This document shows, one piece after another, positions 24,975 through 34,595 of a DNA stretch of 64,000 nucleotides. Every line of letters starts with the position of its first letter. Position 1 is the stretch's first letter. The notes beneath the pieces were generated by a model. That model ran no database searches and was not told the DNA's origin. It worked only from the letters and a program-made list of their open reading frames with translations. The position numbers were made by a program, and so were the translations under genes. Origin of the DNA: Neobacillus cucumis (GTDB taxonomy: Bacteria > Bacillota > Bacilli > Bacillales > Cytobacillaceae). The stretch lies in assembly GCF_002860255.1 (NCBI RefSeq), contig NZ_PGVE01000063.1:124001-188000 (forward strand), given 5' to 3'.

Positions 24975-27209
24975 ATGGTAAGACCAAGGATTAACATTCA
25001 ACTACTATTAAAGATTATTTATAGTTTGTTCTTCATTATGATTTTGCTAGAATTGGCTGTTTCTCTCTTTTTCCCATCTGTTCCATTCATTAGGTTTGCT
25101 TCTATTCTAACATTAATGATCACACTTCCCCTCATCATCTTAACCCTCAAGGAAATGAGAAAAAAAGATGAAGAATCTATGCAAAATCAACTGAAATTAA
25201 AAAACATATTCGATACATTGGATGTTGCTATTTGGTCCCATGATTTGAAAACTGATACTCTGTTAATTACCCCAGGGATTGAGAAGCTCTATGGTTATAC
25301 CTATAAAGATTTTTATAAAGATTTAGATCTGTGGAAAAAGGTCATTCATCAAGATGATGTATGTCTTCTTAATGAGAGAGCAAACAGGCTGGCAAGAGGG
25401 GAAACTGTTACTAGTGAATATCGGATTATCCGCCCTGATGGAGAGGTCCGCTGGATCCTGGACAGAGGATTTCCAAGTCTTGATAACAATGGAGATTTTA
25501 TTTATTTTAATAGTGTCTTATTTGATATAACCGATCGAAAAGAAAGTGAAGATCGTTATCGTACTCTAGTCGAAATGTCACCAGACATCATTGCCGTTGT
25601 AAGTCAGGATACAATTGAATATATAAATGAAGCAGGCTGCAGACTGGTTGGAGCTAAGCATCCTAAGGAATTGATTGGTAAATCATTATTAGAGTTTGTG
25701 CCAAAAGAAATTGTGGAAGCCTTTAAAATTAGGGGAGCTAAATTACGTGACCAGGAAGTCAGGCTTGAATTTCAGTTAAAACAATTAAATGGAGAGACCA
25801 TCGAAGTTGAACTTGCCTCTGCTCCTATCTATTATGAAGGCAGGTTTGCGGTACAGGTGGTTGGACGGGATATTACGGAACGAAAACTATCAGAGAGAAC
25901 GATTAGAAATATGGCATACCATGATACATTAACGGGATTGCCGAATCGAAATCGGTTCCGGCTATATCTGAACCAAATATTAAATCAAATAGAAGAAAGT
26001 AAAATGTTAGCTGTATTATTCATTGATTTAGACAGATTTAAAATAATTAATGATACAAAAGGTCATACGGTTGGGGATCTTATTCTTAAGGAAACAGCAG
26101 AACGCCTAAAAATAGTAATTGAAAAAGAAGGGTTAGTATCCAGGCAGGGCGGGGATGAGTTTATCATACTATTAGAAAATGGTGATCGAGAAAAAGCAGC
26201 AGAAATAGCCCAGCACATCTTAATTGAGTTTTCTAAGCCATTAGTTGTTAATAATCAAGAATTCTTCGTTACCCCAAGTATAGGAATCAGCCTCTATCCA
26301 ACAGACGGATTAGATGAGGAAACCTTAATTAAGAATGCAGATACAGCTATGTATCAAGCAAAAGAACGTGGAAAAAACAATTTTCAATTCTACTCATCTA
26401 ATTTAAATGGCATTTCCGTTAGAAAAATGGAGCTTGAAAATGGTTTAAGAAAGGCTTTAGATCATAAACAATTTACGCTTCATTATCAACCGCAAGTATC
26501 TTTAGAGACAGGAGAGCTAGTTGGTATTGAAGCATTAATACGCTGGGAGGACCCAGTACATGGACTTATTTCTCCTGGAGAATTTATCCCGCTTGCGGAA
26601 GAAACAGGCCTTATTGTTCCGATAGGGAAATGGGTAATTGCTGAAGTCTGCCGCCAAAGGAAACGATGGGAGAAAGCCGGACTTCCGAGCCATGTACCGA
26701 TTGCTGTTAATGTATCGGTCCGTCAATTTGAGGATGAAAATCTGATGCACTATATTGCAATGGTTTTGGATGAGACAGGTCTTGAAGGAGTTCAATTGGA
26801 GTTAGAAATCACTGAAAGTATTATGCAAAACTTAGAGAATTCCATTATTATTCTAAATCAGTTAAAAGAGCGGGGGATTCTTCTTTCCATCGATGATTTT
26901 GGAACAGGCTATTCTTCTTTAAGCTATTTAAAACATTTACCGATTGATAAAATTAAGATTGATAAGTCCTTTGTTGATGATATTCTATACCATTCAAATC
27001 AAGGGATTATGGTAAAAACAATTATTGATATGGGCTTAAATATGAATTTTACTGTGATTGCTGAAGGCATCGAGACAAAGGAACAGCTATTCTTTTTAAG
27101 AAATAATAAATGCAATATTGGCCAGGGCTACCTATTCAGTAAGCCGATACCTGCCGATCAAATGGAAGAATACCTTATAAATAAAAAAAGTGGCAGTCAG
27201 TTTTTTTAA
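24975..27209 (+). CDS. Membrane PAS-PAS-GGDEF-EAL cyclic-di-GMP signalling protein
   Basis: Probable bifunctional c-di-GMP enzyme. Two N-terminal TM helices (about 8-30 and 34-56) are followed by two PAS/PAC sensor domains (about 75-185 and 190-305, ending VVGRDITERKLSE), a GGDEF domain (about 310-475) and an EAL domain (about 485-740). The GGDEF motif is intact at residues 392-396 (RQGGDEF). EAL signature residues are intact: EAL from residue 519 and DDFGTGYSSLSYL near 638. Both catalytic activities are therefore possible. Start is ATG 24975 after GAGGGAG. It is a single gene with no recognised partner; its last codons form the 5' arm of the terminator. Confidence 0.92.
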   Translation: MVRPRINIQLLLKIIYSLFFIMILLELAVSLFFPSVPFIRFASILTLMITLPLIILTLKEMRKKDEESMQNQLKLKNIFDTLDVAIWSHDLKTDTLLITPGIEKLYGYTYKDFYKDLDLWKKVIHQDDVCLLNERANRLARGETVTSEYRIIRPDGEVRWILDRGFPSLDNNGDFIYFNSVLFDITDRKESEDRYRTLVEMSPDIIAVVSQDTIEYINEAGCRLVGAKHPKELIGKSLLEFVPKEIVEAFKIRGAKLRDQEVRLEFQLKQLNGETIEVELASAPIYYEGRFAVQVVGRDITERKLSERTIRNMAYHDTLTGLPNRNRFRLYLNQILNQIEESKMLAVLFIDLDRFKIINDTKGHTVGDLILKETAERLKIVIEKEGLVSRQGGDEFIILLENGDREKAAEIAQHILIEFSKPLVVNNQEFFVTPSIGISLYPTDGLDEETLIKNADTAMYQAKERGKNNFQFYSSNLNGISVRKMELENGLRKALDHKQFTLHYQPQVSLETGELVGIEALIRWEDPVHGLISPGEFIPLAEETGLIVPIGKWVIAEVCRQRKRWEKAGLPSHVPIAVNVSVRQFEDENLMHYIAMVLDETGLEGVQLELEITESIMQNLENSIIILNQLKERGILLSIDDFGTGYSSLSYLKHLPIDKIKIDKSFVDDILYHSNQGIMVKTIIDMGLNMNFTVIAEGIETKEQLFFLRNNKCNIGQGYLFSKPIPADQMEEYLINKKSGSQFF

Positions 27210-27227
27210 CTGATTGCCACTTTTTTT
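27184..27227. terminator. Bidirectional terminator overlapping the end of the GGDEF-EAL gene
   Basis: AAAAAAAGTGGCAGTCAGTT pairs with AACTGATTGCCACTTTTTTT with a single mismatch and a short T loop. The 5' arm lies inside the final codons (KKSGSQ), and the convergent MATE gene stops 3 bp beyond the 3' arm. Confidence 0.88.
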
Positions 27228-27229
27228 AT

Positions 27230-28591
27230 TTATATTGAAACCTGTGCCTTGGCTGTTACTCGGCGCTCCCATGGTTTCATTAACCAGCGTTTTAGGGCGA
27301 AGCAACCACGCAGCCATTCGTCTGCTCCTTGAGCAAGCCAAACACCTAATAATCCTAGTTCATAATGGACTCCAAGCAGGTAGCTGAGTGAAACAGCAAT
27401 GCCCCACATTGACAAGATACCGATGAACACTGGGAAACGAACATCACCAGCGGATTTGAGAGAATTCATCAAAACTATATTCATAGCCCTGCCTGGCTCC
27501 ACGAAGACAATCGCCCATAAAACAGGGAGACCGACTGCGATAATTTCAGGGTTCTTTGTAAATGTTTCTAAAATAGGTGAACCAATCATAGCAATGATCA
27601 AGGACGTTAAGGTTGAGGCAGTCATAGCTATTTTTAATGTACGTATACCGCGCTTTAAAGCCTTGTCATACTGTCCGCCGCCAATGTATCGTGCGACTAA
27701 TAGCTGCGTTCCTTGGGCAATCGCAAACGTAAATAGAAAACAGATATAGTTAATATTTAAAATATACACACGTGCAGCAAGGGAAGCTGTCCCCATAGAG
27801 ACGACAAAGCTGGTAATAATCAGCTGTGAAAACTGATAGGAGAGATTCTCGCCGGCGGAAGGAATCCCAATCCCTAACAGCCCTTTAATATCTTCTTTTT
27901 TAGCACTTATAACATCTTTAATATTCAGATTTAAAGCCAGCCGGTTATAGACAAAATAAATTAAGGCGATTATAGCAAAGGCACGTGCAATGACAATGGC
28001 CCATGATACTCCTGTTACTCCTGTAACCGGGAAACCAAAAATCTCAGTAATAGCAATGATATTTCCAATAATACTGATAAAATCAGTCATAATCGTGACA
28101 ATCATTGATTCTTTTGTATAACCATGACTCCGCAAGATGGCGCTTAGGGCAAGGGAGATAGATTCAAAAAAGAGGGAAATACCGCATATCCTTAGAAAGG
28201 TTAATCCGTACTCAAATACCTTTCCATTGATATCGAATAATTGTAAAAGCTGTTCGCCAAAACAGAAAACGATGGCTGACACGATGATGCCAAACCAAAC
28301 GTTCAGTCCAAATACGGTCCGTGATAACTGTCTAGCATATTTCAAGCGGCCGGCACCGATGTTTTGGCTGATTAAAACAGTCCCCCCGATGGAAGTCACG
28401 TTAAAAACGAGGATGAATATATTTAATAGCTGATTGGCAACCCCTACACCGGCAGCAGCTGAATCCGAGTAATGGCCAAGCATAAAGGTCGCAATGATCC
28501 CAATTCCCATATGTAATGAGAGTTCGATAAAAAGCGGCCAGGATATACTGAACAGTGATTGTTCTTGATATTTATAAGATTTTTCCTCCAA
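27230..28591 (-). CDS. MATE-family multidrug/Na+ antiporter
   Basis: Inner-membrane efflux protein of 453 residues with about 12 hydrophobic segments, as expected for MATE. Recognisable family stretches include ISWPLFIELSLHMGIGIIATFMLG at about 17-40, GVGVANQLLNIFILVF near 49, and GIPSAGENLSYQFSQLI near 240. Start is the TTG at 28591 with GAAGGTG upstream on the minus strand. It is isolated in the map: the convergent GGDEF-EAL gene shares its terminator, and the upstream gene has its own terminator at 28720. Substrate range unknown. Confidence 0.9.
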   Translation of the reverse strand: MEEKSYKYQEQSLFSISWPLFIELSLHMGIGIIATFMLGHYSDSAAAGVGVANQLLNIFILVFNVTSIGGTVLISQNIGAGRLKYARQLSRTVFGLNVWFGIIVSAIVFCFGEQLLQLFDINGKVFEYGLTFLRICGISLFFESISLALSAILRSHGYTKESMIVTIMTDFISIIGNIIAITEIFGFPVTGVTGVSWAIVIARAFAIIALIYFVYNRLALNLNIKDVISAKKEDIKGLLGIGIPSAGENLSYQFSQLIITSFVVSMGTASLAARVYILNINYICFLFTFAIAQGTQLLVARYIGGGQYDKALKRGIRTLKIAMTASTLTSLIIAMIGSPILETFTKNPEIIAVGLPVLWAIVFVEPGRAMNIVLMNSLKSAGDVRFPVFIGILSMWGIAVSLSYLLGVHYELGLLGVWLAQGADEWLRGCFALKRWLMKPWERRVTAKAQVSI

Positions 28592-28719
28592 ATCTATTTA
28601 CACCTTCTCTATTAACTTATTAAAAACACAAATTACATTTTACACCCAAATGCCTGATAAAAATAGTGTGAAATCTTCGATGTGTTTTTTATCATATTCG
28701 ATTTGTGCTTGTATAAGAC

Positions 28720-28759
28720 GTAAAGAAGAAAAGCTGACGCTTTTGATTCAAACGTCAGC
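28720..28759 (-). terminator. Terminator of the small gene at 28788
   Basis: Read on the minus strand, GCTGACG and CGTCAGC form a 7-bp stem around a 13-nt loop, followed by TTTTCTTCTTT. Confidence 0.65.
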
Positions 28760-28787
28760 AAGATGTAGTGGGGTTTATAAATTAGAA

Positions 28788-29177
28788 CTATTGCCCCCAT
28801 TTCATTGTAATGGATAAAGTACAGCAATTAAGCGACACCAATTGGGCAGGATGGGTGGCGAGGGTGAAATTGACACCGGTAGGAGTAAATTTGGTGATCA
28901 CAGGAACCTTTAAGCCGATGGTTTTAATTAACTGGTCAACTTCGACCTGTTTTCCTTGCTGTGCTGCACTCATTATTTTACGGGCAAATTGAACATCCCC
29001 AAGCCGGTCTAAAAGAATGCTCCCTTGAGCCATTAACAGCCGAAAGGTTTTGACGGACATTTCAAATATCTTTATATCGACAGGTGGATACGAACGTAGG
29101 ATTGGAGCATTTATTGTATAGGGTCGATAAAACTGATGGGGAGGAATAGCCGGTTGATAAAAAGGGTTGAAGTACAT
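28788..29177 (-). CDS. Small Bacillus protein of unknown function
   Basis: 129 residues with an aromatic/proline-rich N-terminus (MYFNPFYQPAIPPHQFYRPY), then a predicted helical middle (KTFRLLMAQGSILLDRLGD, ARKIMSAAQQGKQVEVDQLI) and a beta-rich C-terminus (VPVITKFTPTGVNFTLA). It looks like a family of small Bacillus proteins of unknown function; I recall YuzC-like proteins but cannot confirm. It has a very good ribosome binding site (GGAAGGAGAG) before the ATG at 29177 and its own terminator, so it is a real gene. No function is proposed. Confidence 0.7.
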   Translation of the reverse strand: MYFNPFYQPAIPPHQFYRPYTINAPILRSYPPVDIKIFEMSVKTFRLLMAQGSILLDRLGDVQFARKIMSAAQQGKQVEVDQLIKTIGLKVPVITKFTPTGVNFTLATHPAQLVSLNCCTLSITMKWGQ

Positions 29178-29382
29178 GCTTTCTCTCCTTCCATAATCAA
29201 AACACAGGGCATTATACGGTATGAAAAAAAAGGGTCTTTTGTTCCTTAAGGGGCAGGATGAACCTGGTTGATATTAACTAATTGACCACATGAATAGTAA
29301 GTCCCCTGACGGATTTATTTTATTTATAAATGAATTTGGACTAGAATTAACTGATGAGAGTCATTTGAGGGAAGTGATTATT

Positions 29383-29709
29383 ATGAATCAAGCCATTATA
29401 TTATTTATTCTCGCTGGACTAGCTGAAATTGGCGGGGGGTACTTAATTTGGCAGTGGCTTCGTGAGGGCAAGCCATTTTGGTTTGGAATTCTGGGTGGAT
29501 TGGTATTAGTCGTATACGGGATTATCCCTACATTTCAAAAATTCCCCTCATTTGGCAGGGTATATGCGGCTTACGGGGGAGTCTTTATTATTCTTGCTTT
29601 ATTATGGGGATGGGGAGTTGATAAAAAGACGCCTGATTTATACGATTGGATCGGTGCGGTGATCTGTTTGATTGGTGTAACGGTTATCCTTTGGGCGCCA
29701 AGACATTAA
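29383..29709 (+). CDS. YnfA/UPF0060-family small membrane protein
   Basis: Four-helix membrane protein of 108 residues related to small multidrug-resistance-type transporters. Typical YnfA stretches are [20 protein letters not shown] at the N-terminus, [20 protein letters not shown] in the middle, and [20 protein letters not shown] at the end. The frame is open from 29290, but ATG 29383 with GAGGGAAGTG upstream gives the family's normal length and start. It is a single gene between unrelated transporter genes. Function in Firmicutes is not well established. Confidence 0.88.
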   Translation: MNQAIILFILAGLAEIGGGYLIWQWLREGKPFWFGILGGLVLVVYGIIPTFQKFPSFGRVYAAYGGVFIILALLWGWGVDKKTPDLYDWIGAVICLIGVTVILWAPRH

Positions 29710-29816
29710 TATCTTTGGTGAATGCAAACCTAATAAATATTATTTTCGATTCACGAAGTTTTTTCATTCCTTGCAAAAGAAAATATGGTATTCTTTGTTA
29801 GGGAGGAGAGAATGAT

Positions 29817-30788
29817 ATGCTGCAAAGTTTAAATAAACGACTTGTCAAAATTATGCCTCTTATTACTCCAGTTAGTGTAATATTAGGCGTTCTGCTAAGC
29901 ACTTATATAAAGGATTTTTCTTATTTAATTCCGTGGTTCTTTGCTTTTATGACCTTTGAAGGAAGTTTAAGTTCAAATTTTAAATCATTAAAGGATGTCA
30001 TTGTACATCCATTTCCTATATTTCTAGCAATGATGATTTTACATGTCCTTATGCCGCTCTGGGCTTGGGGTGTTGGTCATGTTGCTTTTTCAGGTGATGT
30101 TTACACGATTACTGGACTGGTTCTCGGTATGGTCATACCAACTGGTGTGACGAGTTTTATTTGGGTTTCGATCTATAAAGGGAATATCCCTTTGGTGCTA
30201 TCGATTATATTAATAGATACCCTTTTGTCCCCGTTCATTGTTCCATTGACCCTTTCATTGTTTATCGGTCAAAAGGTGGAAATGGATACCATTAGTATTA
30301 TGAAGGGAATGTTAGGGATGGTTGTCATCCCGTCATTAATTGGAATGACTTTAAACCAAATGACTAAGGGAAAAGTAAAAGAACAGTGGGGTCCAAACTT
30401 AGCTCCTTTTTCAAAAATTTGTCTAGGTATTGTTGTGATGCTGAATGGAGCCGTTGTCGCCCCGTATTTGAAAAATTTTAATCTTAAACTTGTTAGTATC
30501 ATTCTAGTGGTCTTTTTCATTGCCTTAACAGGGTATTTGTTTTCTTTCTTCATTGGCCGATTGATGAAAAGAAGACAGGGGACGGTTATCACTTTGACGT
30601 TTACAGGCGGGATGAGAAATATAAGTGCCGGAGCTGTTTTAGCGGTTTCCTTTTTTCCAGCGGCGGTGGCCGTTCCGGTTGTCGTTGCTATGCTTTTCCA
30701 GCAAGTACTTGCCTCGTTAAATGGACATTTTGTCGAGCGCTATTATAGTAAAAAGGTAATTAATAATCAGAAATCGATTGCTTTATAA
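29817..30788 (+). CDS. Bile acid:sodium symporter (BASS) family transporter
   Basis: Membrane transporter of 323 residues with about nine to ten hydrophobic segments. The family hallmarks are GLVLGMVIPTGVTSFIWVSI near residues 100-119, similar to the BASS loop, and the C-terminal GGMRNISAGAVLAVSFFPAA near residues 263-282. ATG 29817 follows GGAGGAGAG. Relatives such as B. subtilis YocS carry organic anions with sodium (established for the family), though the actual substrate is unknown; pantoate, pyruvate-like acids and sulfonates are all possible. It is a single gene with its own terminator at 30804. Confidence 0.85.
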   Translation: MLQSLNKRLVKIMPLITPVSVILGVLLSTYIKDFSYLIPWFFAFMTFEGSLSSNFKSLKDVIVHPFPIFLAMMILHVLMPLWAWGVGHVAFSGDVYTITGLVLGMVIPTGVTSFIWVSIYKGNIPLVLSIILIDTLLSPFIVPLTLSLFIGQKVEMDTISIMKGMLGMVVIPSLIGMTLNQMTKGKVKEQWGPNLAPFSKICLGIVVMLNGAVVAPYLKNFNLKLVSIILVVFFIALTGYLFSFFIGRLMKRRQGTVITLTFTGGMRNISAGAVLAVSFFPAAVAVPVVVAMLFQQVLASLNGHFVERYYSKKVINNQKSIAL

Positions 30789-30803
30789 TATAAAATAAAC
30801 GAA

Positions 30804-30832
30804 AAAGCCAGTTTTATTAGAAAACTGGCTTT
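30804..30832. terminator. Bidirectional terminator between the BASS and adeC genes
   Basis: AAAGCCAGTTTT and AAAACTGGCTTT form a perfect 12-bp stem with a 5-nt loop, between two convergent genes. Confidence 0.85.
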
Positions 30833-30842
30833 CATTCTATCC

Positions 30843-32579
30843 TTATGCATCGATCTTAATATGATTAAAAGTTGAAACTTGGAATAAGCCCTGATCTGTC
30901 AGCTTTAATTCCGGAATGACCGGCAATGACAAAAAGGAAAGTGTTAAAAATGGATTAAAGAGGTCGCTTGCTCCTAACATCTTTAGAGCAAGATGGATCT
31001 CGTTTAGCTTGTTGTACACTTCCTGATAAGGACGATCAGACATTAGTCCGGCGATAGATAGCTCTAAAGCGGCGATTACTTGCCCTTGATCCACTACAAC
31101 CATCCCGCCTTGCATCTCTTTAATCGTGTTTGCAGCTAGAACCATATCCGGGTTGTTAGTCCCTGCAATAATGAGATTGTGAGAATCATGGGCTATTGTG
31201 GTAGCGATCGCACCTGTTCTCAATCCTAATCCTTTTACGATCCCTAAGCCCATCTCTCCTCTCATATGATGGCGTTCAATGACAGCTAATTTTAATTGGT
31301 CATTTGTTATAGATGGCTGAAATAACCCTTGATCACATGTTTCCACCTGCTCGACGACATGGGTGGTTACTAGGCTGTTAGGGATAATTTCAATAATATT
31401 CGCCTTACAGTCTTTAAGAGAAATGTTAAAACTGTTTTCTGTCAGCTTATGGAAACAAACGGATTCACATATCTTTTCAGATACAGGGGGACTTTTCATG
31501 CTCATTTCCTCCAAAAGCACACCATCCTTGACAACAGCAAGCCCATCTTTATATACATCCGTTATTTGAATGGTTTCCAGGTTGTTAAAAAGAATAAAGT
31601 CCGCTTTATACCCGGGGGCAATGGCTCCTTTATCATCTAGCCCAAAACATTCCGCGGTATTAATCGATGCCATTTGAATCGCAATGAGAGGAGAAAGCCC
31701 GGAGGCTATCGCTAGACGGACATTATGATCAATACTGCCTTCGTGAACAAGATCATCCAAATGTTTATCATCTGTTACAAAAAGACAGCGACGGGAATTG
31801 CGTTCATTGACGACAGGAAGCAGCTGAAGCAAGTCTTTAGCAACTGTACCCTCGCGAATCATCAAATACATGCCCCTAAGAAGCCGCTCCTTTGCTTCCC
31901 CGGCGGTTGTACTCTCGTGATCTGTTCGGATTCCGGCGGACATATAAACGTTTAAATCAATTGCCTTTAGGCCGGCTGCATGACCATCAATTTTTTTGCC
32001 GAGCTCCTTGCTATCAGATAATTTTTTTAACATATCTTGGTCAGCATTAACTACCGCTGGATAATTCATTACCTCAGCCAATCCAAGTACACGCGGATGT
32101 TTATATAAAGGCTTTAAATCTTCGGCAAGCAATGTAGCACCAGCATGTTCAAAGGCTGTTGCAGGCACGCAGGAGGGGAGCATAAAGTAAAAGTCAAAGG
32201 GTAGGTTTTCTGAGGAATCCAGCATATATTGAATCCCTGTCACCCCAGAGACATTTGCAATTTCGTGTGGGTCAGCAATGACAGTAGTTACTCCATGTAA
32301 GAGGCTGACCTTAGCGAATTCCCTGGCCGTTACTGTGGAGGACTCAATATGGACATGCCCATCAATAAACGCAGGGCATACGTATTGACCGGCTGCATCA
32401 ATCATGTTTCTTCCTTTATACTCTCCAATTCCTGCGAAAAAACCATCTACAATGGCGATGTCACCCTCAATTATTTCACCGTTAAAGACATCAATTATTT
32501 TTCCATTCTTAATGACAGTATCTGCAGGCACTTTTCCAGATGCCACCGAGATTCTTCTTTCTAGTTGATTTTCCTCCAT
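30843..32579 (-). CDS. adeC: Adenine deaminase
   Basis: Converts adenine to hypoxanthine and ammonia in purine salvage. It is an amidohydrolase of the AdeC group: the metal site FIDGHVHIESS lies near residues 70-80, followed by HGVTTVIADPHEIANV and ADPHEIANVSG motifs, and the C-terminal domain carries IAHDSHNLIIAG and GGMVVV. The frame is open to 32657, but ATG 32579 (MEENQLERR) with AGAGGATG upstream is the proper start, giving 578 residues, essentially the B. subtilis length. It lies 22 bp downstream of guaD on the same strand, forming a purine-base deamination operon divergent from the xanthine dehydrogenase genes. Confidence 0.94.
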   Translation of the reverse strand: MEENQLERRISVASGKVPADTVIKNGKIIDVFNGEIIEGDIAIVDGFFAGIGEYKGRNMIDAAGQYVCPAFIDGHVHIESSTVTAREFAKVSLLHGVTTVIADPHEIANVSGVTGIQYMLDSSENLPFDFYFMLPSCVPATAFEHAGATLLAEDLKPLYKHPRVLGLAEVMNYPAVVNADQDMLKKLSDSKELGKKIDGHAAGLKAIDLNVYMSAGIRTDHESTTAGEAKERLLRGMYLMIREGTVAKDLLQLLPVVNERNSRRCLFVTDDKHLDDLVHEGSIDHNVRLAIASGLSPLIAIQMASINTAECFGLDDKGAIAPGYKADFILFNNLETIQITDVYKDGLAVVKDGVLLEEMSMKSPPVSEKICESVCFHKLTENSFNISLKDCKANIIEIIPNSLVTTHVVEQVETCDQGLFQPSITNDQLKLAVIERHHMRGEMGLGIVKGLGLRTGAIATTIAHDSHNLIIAGTNNPDMVLAANTIKEMQGGMVVVDQGQVIAALELSIAGLMSDRPYQEVYNKLNEIHLALKMLGASDLFNPFLTLSFLSLPVIPELKLTDQGLFQVSTFNHIKIDA

Positions 32580-32601
32580 AGTCAACATCCTCTTTTGTAA
32601 A

Positions 32602-33072
32602 TTAATATTCAACTTTATCTTGTGATTTTTCCCAGGTTTTAAACGGCAGGTCGCCATTGTCAGGAAAGATTTGTTTCATTGGAATCTGGCGATATTCCTT
32701 TGGTAAGGCGAGTTGTTCATAAATAAATTGATCATCGAAGCCAATTTTCGCAGCGTCTTCTTTCGTGCATGCATAATAAACAGCCTTTGGCCGAGCCCAA
32801 TAAATCGCGCCAATGCACATTGGGCAGGGTTCACAACTCGTATAGATTTCACAGTTCTCAAGCTGAAAGCTTTTTAAATTTTGGCAGGCTTCACGAATTG
32901 CCTGCACTTCGGCATGAGCTGTGGGATCGTTTGAGGCAGTCACTTCATTCCGACCTCTTCCAATGATCTTTCCATCTTTTACAATAATTGCCCCAAATGG
33001 ACCTCCATGACGAGTCATCACATTTGTTAGGGCCTCATCAATCGCTTCCTCCATAAATTTCTCTTCTGACAT
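32602..33072 (-). CDS. guaD: Guanine deaminase
   Basis: Deaminates guanine to xanthine, the substrate of the xanthine dehydrogenase encoded divergently. It belongs to the cytidine-deaminase fold family: the zinc His and catalytic Glu are in TAHAEVQAI near residues 52-60, and the two zinc Cys are in SCEPCPMCIGA near residues 80-90. The ATG at 33072 behind TAGGAGAG gives 156 residues, the length of B. subtilis GuaD; the GTG at 33078 is too close to the RBS. It is the first gene of the guaD-adeC pair. Confidence 0.94.
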   Translation of the reverse strand: MSEEKFMEEAIDEALTNVMTRHGGPFGAIIVKDGKIIGRGRNEVTASNDPTAHAEVQAIREACQNLKSFQLENCEIYTSCEPCPMCIGAIYWARPKAVYYACTKEDAAKIGFDDQFIYEQLALPKEYRQIPMKQIFPDNGDLPFKTWEKSQDKVEY

Positions 33073-33524
33073 AAACACTCTCCTATCTTACTTTATATTA
33101 AACGTTTGTCTCTTTGTGATTGTGCCTTCTAAATAAAGGAGAAAAGCAACAATTTCCCCTTTAAACTTGAGATATATTATTCTATAACATACTCATATTT
33201 TCTCCTTTGTTGTAAGGATATCTTACAGACTTTTTCAATATGACTCTCGTTAGAAATATTCCCAATCATTTAAAAGAATAAAATTCCTCTTCATCTGGCA
33301 TTTTAAATGATTATTAAATTTTTATGTTAGATTATATGACACCAATGTAGAAGCTATTTCCCCTTTTGGATATCATTAGTAAAAAGCTGATGATAGAAAC
33401 TTTAACATTATCCTTAGTTACATAATCTCACCGCTCCAACCGGGCCGAAAAATAGAGAGAGAATATATGGATTTTTTAGGAGGTCTATCGAAACATAAAG
33501 GTTAAAAGTAAAGGGAGGCTTTGT
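33073..33524. other. 452-bp divergent control region between guaD and the xanthine dehydrogenase operon
   Basis: A/T-rich spacer that must hold two divergent promoters. I looked for a purine riboswitch on both strands (conserved loop sequences flanking a TATA-stem) and for a PucR-type box and found no convincing match. Purine-rich AGGAGG near 33479 precedes no good ORF; the AAGGGAGG near 33510 is the RBS of the downstream gene. No repeat or structured RNA was recognised. Confidence 0.5.
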
Positions 33525-34595
33525 ATGGACGGGATACATGAGATTTTGGACGTTATCTATGGGTCTGTTACTGATGATGTTCTTGCTACAATCATCCGCG
33601 TAGAAGGATCAGCTTATCGAAAAGAGGGTACTTCCATGCTGTTCCGAGGTGATGGAACGCAAATAGGTCTTCTAAGTGCTGGCTGTCTTGAGAAGGACTT
33701 GTCTTATCATGTTCAGGATGTCATAAACCAGAGAAATACAAAAACAATTGTTTATGATTTAAGGGACGAAGATGATCTGTCATGGGGTCAGGGAGCAGGC
33801 TGCAATGGTGTAATCAGTGTGCTTTTGGAACCTATAGATGCCTGTCTTCGTGAGCACCTCTGTAAATTAAAGTTCCATCTTGATAGCGGCAGGCGAGTGA
33901 CGATGATAAAAAAATTATCTAAAGACTACTCGGTCTCTGATTATTTGTTTATGACAGATGAACAGCAGCTGTTCGGAAAATGGCATGGAAGACTATCCTT
34001 GCAAATAAAAAGCTTATTAAATTGTATACACCAATCATTACCAAAAAGCGGGATTACTTTTTCTCAGGAATTATCAGCTGATTTATATCTTCATTGCTTT
34101 GAACCTAAGCCGCGGCTCATTGTCTTTGGAGCTGGCAGAGATGCGGTTCCATTAGTTAGTATGGCTTCGCAGGCAGGATTTTCAGTCCTTGTCTCTGATT
34201 GGCGCCCAGCATTATGTAAAGAAAAATTTTTTCCGGATGCAGATCAATTATTCATGGGTTTTCCAAGTGAAGTGATGTCGATGCTTTCCTTATCAAGCAT
34301 AGACTCCGTCATTATCCTTACACACCATTTTCAAAGGGACCGGGAATTGTTACATCTTTTAAAAGGACACAAGTTAAGGTACTTGGGTGTACTTGGATCA
34401 AAAGCAAGGACAAAGCGTTTGTTTGATGGGAGGGAAATACCTCCTGAGATTACGAGCCCGGTTGGATTGCCAATAGGCGCGGAAGGTCCGGAAGAGATTG
34501 CTATTAGTATTGTAGCAGAATTAATCCAGAGACAACGTCTAAAGAAGCCCGAAAAGGCAATGGCGAGGGAAAGGAGCTGGTCAAGTTATGATTAG
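33525..34595 (+). CDS. pucA: XdhC/CoxI-family molybdenum-enzyme maturation factor (PucA-like)
   Basis: Helper that binds molybdenum cofactor and inserts the sulfurated form into xanthine dehydrogenase (established role of XdhC). It has the N-terminal XdhC_CoxI domain: ATIIRVEGSAYRKEGTSML near residues 21-39 and LSAGCLEKDL near residues 50-59. A C-terminal Rossmann-like XdhC_C domain shows LIVFGAGRDAVPLVSMA near residue 202 and YLGVLGSKARTKRL near residue 288. 356 residues; ATG 33525 follows AAGGGAGG. It leads a tightly packed 12-gene rightward operon, and the next gene starts inside its 3' end. The B. subtilis pucB (nucleotidyltransferase) is absent at this position. Confidence 0.88.
   Translation: MDGIHEILDVIYGSVTDDVLATIIRVEGSAYRKEGTSMLFRGDGTQIGLLSAGCLEKDLSYHVQDVINQRNTKTIVYDLRDEDDLSWGQGAGCNGVISVLLEPIDACLREHLCKLKFHLDSGRRVTMIKKLSKDYSVSDYLFMTDEQQLFGKWHGRLSLQIKSLLNCIHQSLPKSGITFSQELSADLYLHCFEPKPRLIVFGAGRDAVPLVSMASQAGFSVLVSDWRPALCKEKFFPDADQLFMGFPSEVMSMLSLSSIDSVIILTHHFQRDRELLHLLKGHKLRYLGVLGSKARTKRLFDGREIPPEITSPVGLPIGAEGPEEIAISIVAELIQRQRLKKPEKAMARERSWSSYD

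Noticed and set aside
28633..28827. 64-codon minus-strand ORF overlapping the small gene at 28788
   Set aside because: It crosses the hairpin terminator of the upstream gene and has no ribosome binding site.
29178..29382. Guanidine-type riboswitch before the small membrane transporter
   Set aside because: Considered because small multidrug transporters can follow such elements, but the conserved core bases are absent.
33100..33500. Purine (guanine/adenine) riboswitch upstream of guaD or the xdh operon
   Set aside because: The conserved loop sequences and flanking helix could not be found on either strand.
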